From: Deltaproteobacteria bacterium
GTDB lineage: Bacteria > Desulfobacterota > Desulfobacteria > Desulfobacterales > JAUVGT01
Assembly (NCBI GenBank): GCA_030593645.1
Contig: JAUVGT010000233.1
Location: 1-7,939, forward strand
Length of the DNA: 7,939 bases
Direction of reading: 5' to 3'
The notes below the pieces were generated by a model, which was not told the DNA's origin, ran no database searches, and was given only the letters and a program-made list of their open reading frames with translations. Position numbers and translations under genes: made by a program. How positions within the stretch are numbered: position 1 is the first letter of the stretch; each line of letters starts with the position of its first letter. Shown here piece after piece: positions 1 through 5,221 of the stretch.

Positions 1-12
1 ATCATTCAACTC

Positions 13-44
13 CCCTGTTAAATAAAAAGACAGATTTAACAGGG
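13..44. repeat. Perfect 11-bp inverted repeat (hairpin)
   Basis: CCCTGTTAAAT at 13-23 is the exact reverse complement of ATTTAACAGGG at 34-44, with a 10-base A-rich loop. It would form a stable stem-loop on either strand. Neither side is followed by a T-run, so it is not a canonical intrinsic terminator. It could still mark the 3' end of a gene to the left, or be the end of a small repeat element. Confidence 0.65.
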
Positions 45-95
45 CGGGTCCGATAAGTACGCTTCATGATTACGAAATTTGCACGCCTTGAATTT

Positions 96-141
96 GAACT
101 TTTTACGAAACCGTCTCATTCGGACTTTTTACGAGACCATC
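96..141 (+). repeat. Two direct copies of a 20-base unit
   Basis: The 20 bases at 96-115 (GAACTTTTTACGAAACCGTC) and at 122-141 (GGACTTTTTACGAGACCATC) match at 17 of 20 positions, with start points 26 bases apart. The second copy is most of the 34-base repeat described separately. The arrangement looks like a degraded tandem or composite small repeat element. Confidence 0.7.
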
Positions 142-142
142 A
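109..142 (+). repeat. 34-bp dispersed repeat, left copy
   Basis: This 34-base sequence, containing ACTTTTTACGAGACCATCA, is present in reverse complement at 7479-7512 with a single mismatch (T at 115 here against A in the other copy read in this orientation). Both copies lie outside genes. The likeliest reading is a dispersed intergenic repeat or a terminal piece of a miniature element. The pair flanks five ordinary-looking genes, so a composite transposon is unlikely. Confidence 0.85.
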
Positions 143-254
143 ACATTACCATTTTGTAATCTTTCGGTCATGTTCTGGTGAACTTTCGGTTGTATATTGA
201 AATGAAACAGTCAATAGCACTGTTTTTAATATTGAATTTAATACCCTTCCGGGG

Positions 255-288
255 TTGTTTGTGATTTTTTACGTTTTATATTTATATA
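255..288 (+). promoter_or_regulatory. Candidate promoter of the protease gene
   Basis: TTGTTT at 255-260 and TATATT at 277-282 are separated by 16 bases and resemble sigma70 -35 and -10 elements. An alternative is TTGTGA at 259-264 with TATATA at 283-288 (18-base spacing). Transcription would begin about 40 bases before the start codon. I looked for a sigmaE-type promoter (GAACTT plus a properly spaced -10), as is common for degP genes, and did not find a convincing one; GAACTT at 180-185 has no partner at the right distance. Confidence 0.35.
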
Positions 289-322
289 GTGCCAAAGTCC
301 TGCTTTAAAAATGGAAAGATAT

Positions 323-327
323 GGAGG
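323..327 (+). promoter_or_regulatory. Ribosome binding site that fixes the protease start
   Basis: GGAGG at 323-327 lies 7 bases before the ATG at 335. An earlier in-frame ATG at 311 would place this Shine-Dalgarno inside the coding sequence and adds eight residues that spoil the signal peptide, so 335 is preferred. Confidence 0.8.
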
Positions 328-334
328 TTTAAAA

Positions 335-1765
335 ATGAAAAATAATAAGAAAATATTAAGCTATTCTGCACTTCTAATCATAACCGGGATACTGTTTGTT
401 TTGGGTACGTTCAATGTGTCTGCCGATTCTCAAGTACGCATGGTTCCGCAGAGTTTTACAGACCTTGCGGAAAAAGCCCGGCCCGCTGTCGTGAATATAA
501 GAACCGTTAAAACCACCAAAGGCGGGGGCCGTGTTTATCGCCATTTTTTCGGCAACCCTTTTGGAAACAGAGATCCTTTTAAAGACTTCTTCAGGCAATT
601 TCCCGAAAACGGCCCATCACGAGACTTTAAGCAAAGGAGTCTGGGTTCCGGTTTTATCATAAGCAAGGAAGGATATATTGTTACCAATAACCATGTGATC
701 GATAATGCCGATGAAATTACTGTAAAACTCGCAAGCGGCAAGGAGCATAAAGCCAAGCTTGTGGGTCGTGATCCAAATACTGATCTGGCTTTAATCAAAA
801 TTGAATCATCAGAGACTCTGGTTCCACTTGAGATGGGCAATTCGGATGCGTTGGCAGTGGGTAGCTGGGTGGTGGCAATAGGAAGTCCGTTCGGACTGGA
901 GCAGACCGTCACCGCGGGTATTGTCAGTGCCAAGGGGCGGATCATCGGTTCAGGACCCTTTGATGATTTTATCCAGACAGATGCGTCAATAAATCCGGGT
1001 AACAGCGGCGGCCCCCTGATTAACATGGAAGGAAAGGTTGTGGGTATTAATACGGCTATCGTTGCAAGCGGCCAGGGCATAGGATTTGCCATCCCATCCA
1101 GCATGGCCGAGGGAATCATTAATCAGCTTAAAAACAAGGGTGAAGTCAGCCGCGGCTGGCTGGGCGTGGGTATACAGGATCTCACACCTGAACTTGCGGA
1201 GTACTACAATGTTAAGGGCCGGAAAGGAGTTCTTGTATCCAAAGTCTTTGAAGGAGATCCTGCAGATAAAGCCGGAATCAAGGTCAATGATATCATTATC
1301 GAGGTAAACGGTAAACCGATTGCCACCAGCCGTGAACTGGTTAAAACCATTACCGACGTAGGAGTGGGAAAAAATACAGAAATAATCATACTTAGAAACG
1401 GTAAAAAGAAAACCATAAATTTCGAAACCGCCAAACGCCCGGGTGATTCAGATAAAGCAGAGAAAGCACCGGAAACCGGTGGTGAACTCGGCCTGGCAGT
1501 GACCGGCCTGAATCATGAAAGTTCACGACGATTCGGTTACAATGAAAATGAAGGCGGCGTCATTGTCGCTAAAGTGAAAACCGGAAGCAAAAGTGATCAT
1601 GCCGGAATCCAACCGGGTGATCTGATCAAGGAGATCAATCATAAACCGATTTCCGGCGTGGTCGATTTTAAAAACCAGATCAAAGATATTAAAAAAGGAC
1701 AAGAAATAAAATTACTGGTCAAGAGAGGCCAAACCGGCTTTATGGTAGTCAAAATCATTAAGTAG
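335..1765 (+). CDS. degP/degQ-like: Periplasmic serine endoprotease, DegP/DegQ (Do) family
   Basis: This is an HtrA/Do-type protease (peptidase family S1C) that degrades or refolds misfolded envelope proteins in the periplasm. The start at 335 gives 476 residues, the usual Do length. Residues 1-30 form a signal peptide: a Lys/Asn-rich start, a hydrophobic core, and a likely cut after NVSA before DSQ. The protease domain spans about 40-265 with the full catalytic triad: His120 in TNNHVI, Asp150 in NTDLALIK, Ser224 in NPGNSGGPL. A Gly/Phe-rich LA-like loop occupies about 62-100. PDZ1 is near 275-366 (RGWLGVGIQDLTPELA) and PDZ2 near 382-474 (DHAGIQPGDLIKEIN). It appears monocistronic and converges on the ligase gene downstream. 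Two PDZ domains and this length separate it from DegS-like single-PDZ proteases. DegP and DegQ cannot be told apart by eye. Confidence 0.95.
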   Translation: MKNNKKILSYSALLIITGILFVLGTFNVSADSQVRMVPQSFTDLAEKARPAVVNIRTVKTTKGGGRVYRHFFGNPFGNRDPFKDFFRQFPENGPSRDFKQRSLGSGFIISKEGYIVTNNHVIDNADEITVKLASGKEHKAKLVGRDPNTDLALIKIESSETLVPLEMGNSDALAVGSWVVAIGSPFGLEQTVTAGIVSAKGRIIGSGPFDDFIQTDASINPGNSGGPLINMEGKVVGINTAIVASGQGIGFAIPSSMAEGIINQLKNKGEVSRGWLGVGIQDLTPELAEYYNVKGRKGVLVSKVFEGDPADKAGIKVNDIIIEVNGKPIATSRELVKTITDVGVGKNTEIIILRNGKKKTINFETAKRPGDSDKAEKAPETGGELGLAVTGLNHESSRRFGYNENEGGVIVAKVKTGSKSDHAGIQPGDLIKEINHKPISGVVDFKNQIKDIKKGQEIKLLVKRGQTGFMVVKIIK

Positions 1766-1783
1766 CTTCAAATTCCCCCTGTG

Positions 1784-1841
1784 CGGGATGTGTGATCCAA
1801 GCCCATTTCTACTCCCCCTTTGTGGTGCATCACACATCCCG
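1784..1841. repeat. Perfect 13-bp inverted repeat between convergent genes
   Basis: CGGGATGTGTGAT at 1784-1796 is exactly complementary to ATCACACATCCCG at 1829-1841, around a 32-base spacer. It sits in the 84-base gap between the stop codons of the protease and the ligase genes. Its symmetry would let it act at the 3' end of both transcripts. There is no T-run on either side, so it is not a textbook intrinsic terminator; it may protect 3' ends or be a small mobile palindromic repeat. Confidence 0.7.
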
Positions 1842-1849
1842 TTAAATCC

Positions 1850-3805
1850 TCAGTCCTCCTGAAGTTCTTTAATATCCGCATAATAATCAAGCACCTCAGG
1901 ATTGCTTAATGCGTCTTTATTCAATACAGGTTTGTTTTCCACGACTTTTTTAACTGCCAGTTCAACTTTTTTCATATTCAGGGTATATGGAATATCAGGA
2001 ACGGAAATAATTTTAGCCGGTACATGTCTGGGTGAGGTGTTTTTCCGTATGGTCTGTTTTATTTTATTTTTTAAATCATCTGTCAATTTAATATTCCCGG
2101 CGATTTTTACAAAAAGAATAATCCTGATGTCATTTTTCCAGGTCTGTCCGATGACCACACTGTCATCGATTTCTTTCAATTGTTCCACCTGTCGATAAAT
2201 ATCAGATGTTCCGATCCGTACACCGCCCGGATTCAAGGTTGCGTCTGACCTGCCATATATAATGACCCCTCCGTTATCGGTGATTTCAATATAATCACCG
2301 TGCCGCCAGATACCGGGATATACATCAAAATAGGCATTGTGGTATTTACGGTTATCAGGGTCATCCCAAAAATATATCGGCATGGATGGAAATGGGGCGC
2401 TGCAGACCAATTCTCCCTGCTGCCTCACAACAGGATTTCCATTTTCATCGAAAGCTTCAACTTTCATTGCCAGTCCCCGGCACTGGAGTTCACCCTCATA
2501 TACCGGTTCCATTGGATTTCCAAGGATAAAACAGCCGTTTAAATCGGTACCGCCTGAAATGGAAGCGAGCTGAAGGTCCTCTTTGATATTCTTGTATACA
2601 AATTGAAAACCTTCGACAGAAAGAGGGGAACCTGTGGAAAGTACCGCCCTTAAGCGTGTCAGATCATATTCCTTCCCGGGCTTTACATTGCTGGCCTGGA
2701 GGGCTGCCAGGTAACCGGCACTTGTTCCGAATACGGTGATTTTTTCATTCTGTGCCATTTCCCATAATACCCCGGGATGAGGATGAAATGGATTCCCGTC
2801 ATATAATACAATCGTCGCGCCAACAGCGAGCGAACTGGTCAGCCAATTCCACATCATCCACCCACATGTGGTGAAATAGAATATTGTGTCTTGGCGTTTT
2901 AAATCCGTGTGGAGTAAAAGTTCCTTGAGATGATTGATCAATATCCCTCCGGCACTCTGAACCATGCACTTTGGCAGACCGGTCGTTCCGGAAGAATACA
3001 TGATATATAAAGGATGATCGAATGGAAGCTGTTCAAACTCAATTTCCAGACCTGAATCACCGGATTTGAAATCATGATAATGAACCGCATTCGGTATACG
3101 ATCTATATCGACCGTTTCCCTTGTATAAGGAATGACAACCACTCTCTCGATCGAAGGAAGCTTTTTTATAATATTCGATATGATATCAAGAGAATCGATC
3201 TCTTTTCCTTTAAAAAAATAACCATCAGCTGTAAACAGCACCTTGGGTTTTATCTGACCAAACCGATCAAGGACTCCTTTTATTCCAAAATCAGGTGAAC
3301 AGGAAGACCATGTGGCGCCGACACTCACAGCGGCCAGCATCGCGATAATTGATTCGGGCATGTTGGGCATGAATCCAACCACCCGATCCCCAATGCTGAC
3401 GCCGCTTTCTCTTAAAGATTTTGCAACCCGGGCTACCTCATCATAGAGCTCAGAATAAGTCAGCCTTACCGAATCCCTGGCTTCACCTTTAAATATCAGA
3501 GCTGTTCGGTCATCTTTAAAACGAAGAAGATTTTCAGCAAAATTAAGCGTTGCGCCGGTAAACCATTTCGCACCGGGCATTTTTGTTTGATTATCCACCA
3601 CCTGCTGATAGGGTCTGGATGCTCTGATATCGGCAAATTTCCACATTAAATCCCAAAAATCAGGAATATTTTCGATAGACCATTGATAGAGCTGATTGTA
3701 ATCTTTAAAGTCCTGTTTACGGCTTTGGTTAACAGTTTGCATAAAACTGTACATATTGGTATTTTTGATTGTATCCTCAGATGGCTCCCATAACACTTTT
3801 CCCAT
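1850..3805 (-). CDS. aacS: Acetoacetate-CoA ligase (acetoacetyl-CoA synthetase)
   Basis: It activates acetoacetate with ATP and CoA to acetoacetyl-CoA, AMP and PPi in the cytoplasm (ANL adenylate-forming family, EC 6.2.1.16), feeding ketone bodies into central acyl-CoA metabolism. The 651 residues are full length. The N-terminus (WEPSEDTIKNTNMYSFM, 6-22) is typical of this family and of acetyl-CoA synthetase relatives. The ATP loop MYSSGTTGLPK is at 269-279, GGTDLNG at 418-424, HGD at 502-504 and GRSDATLNPGGVRIGTSDIY at 518-537. The C-terminal catalytic lysine is probably Lys612 in TLNMKKVE; a Met precedes it where many relatives have Gly. The start is supported by GGAAGAGGG at 3812-3820, 6 bases upstream on this strand. 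It is a single gene, convergent with the protease and divergent from the aldolase. Acetyl-CoA synthetase is less likely given the LNPGGVRIGTSDIY signature. Confidence 0.93.
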   Translation of the reverse strand: MGKVLWEPSEDTIKNTNMYSFMQTVNQSRKQDFKDYNQLYQWSIENIPDFWDLMWKFADIRASRPYQQVVDNQTKMPGAKWFTGATLNFAENLLRFKDDRTALIFKGEARDSVRLTYSELYDEVARVAKSLRESGVSIGDRVVGFMPNMPESIIAMLAAVSVGATWSSCSPDFGIKGVLDRFGQIKPKVLFTADGYFFKGKEIDSLDIISNIIKKLPSIERVVVIPYTRETVDIDRIPNAVHYHDFKSGDSGLEIEFEQLPFDHPLYIMYSSGTTGLPKCMVQSAGGILINHLKELLLHTDLKRQDTIFYFTTCGWMMWNWLTSSLAVGATIVLYDGNPFHPHPGVLWEMAQNEKITVFGTSAGYLAALQASNVKPGKEYDLTRLRAVLSTGSPLSVEGFQFVYKNIKEDLQLASISGGTDLNGCFILGNPMEPVYEGELQCRGLAMKVEAFDENGNPVVRQQGELVCSAPFPSMPIYFWDDPDNRKYHNAYFDVYPGIWRHGDYIEITDNGGVIIYGRSDATLNPGGVRIGTSDIYRQVEQLKEIDDSVVIGQTWKNDIRIILFVKIAGNIKLTDDLKNKIKQTIRKNTSPRHVPAKIISVPDIPYTLNMKKVELAVKKVVENKPVLNKDALSNPEVLDYYADIKELQED

Positions 3806-3964
3806 TTTTAGCCCTCTTCCTGCTATTCGGTTTTCAGATTAAGCCCCTGCCGGTAGTCATTCCTTTTCCAAGCGGTTTCAAAACCTTCAAGCGGGTGTAA
3901 CGAGCCGGGTCCAAAGTGACCGGGAAGAGATTTTGAAAACACTTCCATTTGTTTGCCTGCGTAT

Positions 3965-3983
3965 ATTAGGAATATGCCCTAAT
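3965..3983. promoter_or_regulatory. Candidate operator: 6-bp inverted repeat with 7-base spacer
   Basis: ATTAGG at 3965-3970 and CCTAAT at 3978-3983 are exact complements separated by AATATGC. The size and symmetry suit binding of a dimeric regulator. It would lie in the leader of the ligase transcript if the promoter at 4089-4097 is used. No regulator can be named from the sequence. Confidence 0.3.
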
Positions 3984-4028
3984 CACGGATCGATTTCAAG
4001 GTTTTAATTCTTGCAGAGTGTTAGTAAT

Positions 4029-4039
4029 TACGTTACGTA
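4029..4039. promoter_or_regulatory. Candidate operator: 11-base palindrome
   Basis: TACGTTACGTA is a perfect palindrome around its central base, and the overlapping GTAATTAC at 4024-4031 is an 8-bp perfect palindrome. It lies about 35 bases upstream of the + strand promoter candidate and about 50 bases downstream of the likely - strand transcription start, so it could affect either gene. A chance palindrome is possible. Confidence 0.25.
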
Positions 4040-4065
4040 TACCGTGGCAGCGATAAGCAATCTTT

Positions 4066-4093
4066 TTGAAATTGCCTAAATTAAACCCATTAT
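4066..4093 (+). promoter_or_regulatory. Candidate promoter for the aldolase-kinase pair
   Basis: TTGAAA at 4066-4071 and CATTAT at 4088-4093, spaced by 16 bases, resemble a sigma70 promoter. Transcription would begin about 80 bases before the aldolase ATG. The -10 overlaps a better -10 read on the opposite strand, so only one of the two may be real. Confidence 0.3.
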
Positions 4094-4097
4094 ACCA
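4089..4097 (-). promoter_or_regulatory. Candidate extended -10 promoter for the ligase gene
   Basis: Read on the - strand, this is TGGTATAAT: a perfect TATAAT preceded by the TGN of an extended -10 element. The -35 region is weak, which extended -10 promoters tolerate. It would produce a ligase transcript with an untranslated leader of about 275 bases that includes both palindromes. Confidence 0.4.
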
Positions 4098-4181
4098 CCT
4101 TGATAATCTGATGACGCATCCGGTCTCGAGGATGGATGTTAATTCATTTTTATCCGATATATAAGATTCAGGAGTAACATC

Positions 4182-5219
4182 ATGAAAACAATCGATCTGC
4201 GATCAGACACTGTCACAAAGCCCACTCCCGAAATGTTAAAAGCGATCGTTGAAGCCAAACTCGGCGATGATGTATTCGGTGAAGATCCTACAGTCAACCG
4301 GTTGGAAGAAACAGCAGCCAAAACCCTTGGAAAAGAAGCGGCTCTATTTGTTGCAAGCGGGACCATGGGCAACCTGATCTGTCAGCTTGCTCACTGCAAT
4401 CGAGGCGATGAAATGATTGTGGGTGATAAAGCGCACATCTTTTTCTATGAACAGGGCTCGAGTGCCGCCGTTGGCGGTATTCATTCCAGAACCGTACCCA
4501 ATCTCTCAGACGGAACCATGCAAATTAAAGATATTGAACATGTGATTCGTGGTGATGATATTCATTATCCGCGCACCAGATTGATTGTGCTTGAAAACAC
4601 TCATAACCTCTGCAATGGAAGCCCCCTGGGTGCCGAATATATGCGCTCAATCGGAAAACTTGCAAAAAAGCACGGCTTAAAAATACACCTTGATGGTGCG
4701 CGTTTATTTCACGCTGCGGCTGCCTTAAAAATCAATCCGGCAAAACTCACAGCTGATGCTGATTCGGTGAGTATTTGTCTGAGTAAAGGATTGGCCGCCC
4801 CGGTCGGATCTGTTGTATGCGGTACCAGAAAATTTATTAATAAAGCCAGAAGATCACGCAAACTTCTGGGAGGAGGAATGCGGCAAGCTGGTGTTCTGGC
4901 AGCTCCAGGTATTCTCGCGCTCACGGAGATGACGAAACGGCTGTCCGAGGACCATGCAAACGCAAAAATCCTGGCGCACGGTCTGGCATCAATAGATGAA
5001 CGGATGCTTGATCCTGAAAGCATCAAAACAAATATTGTATACTTTAATACACCACCCCACAGCCTGTCGGCAGTGGAAATGGAAAAACGTCTATATGCCG
5101 AAGGTATCAGGACCCTCCCCTTTGGACCGAATGTGATAAGGGCTGTTACGCACTACCACATTAAATCAAAAGATATCGAACATGTATTAAGTATTATTAA
5201 AAAGATATTGAGGCATTAA
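4182..5219 (+). CDS. ltaE: Low-specificity L-threonine aldolase
   Basis: This PLP enzyme (fold type I) reversibly splits L-threonine or L-allo-threonine into glycine and acetaldehyde in the cytoplasm (EC 4.1.2.48 type). The 345 residues match family length. The N-terminal signature IDLRSDTVTKPTPEM begins at residue 4, followed by GDDVFGEDPT at 28-37. VASGTMGN (58-65) is the PLP phosphate-binding region. His85 in DKAHIFFYE is the expected ring-stacking histidine, Asp171 in HLDGAR pairs with the pyridine nitrogen, and Lys202 in CLSKGLAAPVGS is the Schiff-base lysine. LLGGGMRQAG (228-237) is also typical. AGGAG at 4170-4174 lies 7 bases before the ATG. Its stop codon overlaps the start of the kinase-like gene by one base, so the two are probably co-transcribed. 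Stereospecificity for allo-threonine cannot be judged from sequence alone. Confidence 0.93.
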   Translation: MKTIDLRSDTVTKPTPEMLKAIVEAKLGDDVFGEDPTVNRLEETAAKTLGKEAALFVASGTMGNLICQLAHCNRGDEMIVGDKAHIFFYEQGSSAAVGGIHSRTVPNLSDGTMQIKDIEHVIRGDDIHYPRTRLIVLENTHNLCNGSPLGAEYMRSIGKLAKKHGLKIHLDGARLFHAAAALKINPAKLTADADSVSICLSKGLAAPVGSVVCGTRKFINKARRSRKLLGGGMRQAGVLAAPGILALTEMTKRLSEDHANAKILAHGLASIDERMLDPESIKTNIVYFNTPPHSLSAVEMEKRLYAEGIRTLPFGPNVIRAVTHYHIKSKDIEHVLSIIKKILRH

Positions 5220-5221
5220 TG
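5210..5221 (+). promoter_or_regulatory. Stop-start overlap (TAATG) with internal RBS
   Basis: The aldolase stop TAA (5217-5219) shares its last base with the ATG of the next gene (5219-5221). GAGG at 5210-5213 lies inside the aldolase coding end, 5 bases before that ATG. This geometry is typical of translational coupling and supports the chosen start. Confidence 0.7.

Larger units (their letters stand above)
1..334. other. Non-coding leader region upstream of the protease gene
   Basis: I see no credible gene here on either strand. From left to right it holds a perfect hairpin (13-44), a repeat-rich stretch (about 60-142) with two related direct copies of a 20-base unit, the second lying inside a 34-base repeat that recurs inverted near the right end of the window, then an AT-rich stretch with promoter-like hexamers (255-288) and the ribosome binding site of the protease gene (323-327). 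The left end may be the tail of an upstream intergenic region; whatever gene lies to the left is not visible. Confidence 0.7.
3806..4181. other. Divergent intergenic region between ligase and aldolase genes
   Basis: The 376 bases hold no convincing gene. Nearest the ligase are a few weak stems, for example GGTC/GACC around 3908-3920 and TTTCAAAA with its complement TTTTGAAA some 60 bases on. The middle holds two clean palindromes: ATTAGG-N7-CCTAAT at 3965-3983 and TACGTTACGTA at 4029-4039. The right half holds overlapping promoter-like sequences on both strands near 4066-4097. These are the obvious places to look for regulation of either gene. Confidence 0.6.

Noticed and set aside
13..44. 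Intrinsic terminator at the left edge
   Set aside because: The stem is strong, but neither strand has a T-run after it, so I list it only as a hairpin.
311..334. Earlier ATG at 311 as the protease start
   Set aside because: The Shine-Dalgarno GGAGG (323-327) would lie inside the gene, and the ATG at 335 is ideally spaced from it and gives a clean signal peptide.
535..1119. 194-residue open frame on the - strand inside the protease gene
   Set aside because: It is the antisense shadow of a strongly supported catalytic domain, with a low-complexity Pro/Leu/Ser-rich product and no recognisable motif. Other long antisense frames in the aldolase and ligase were rejected for the same reason.
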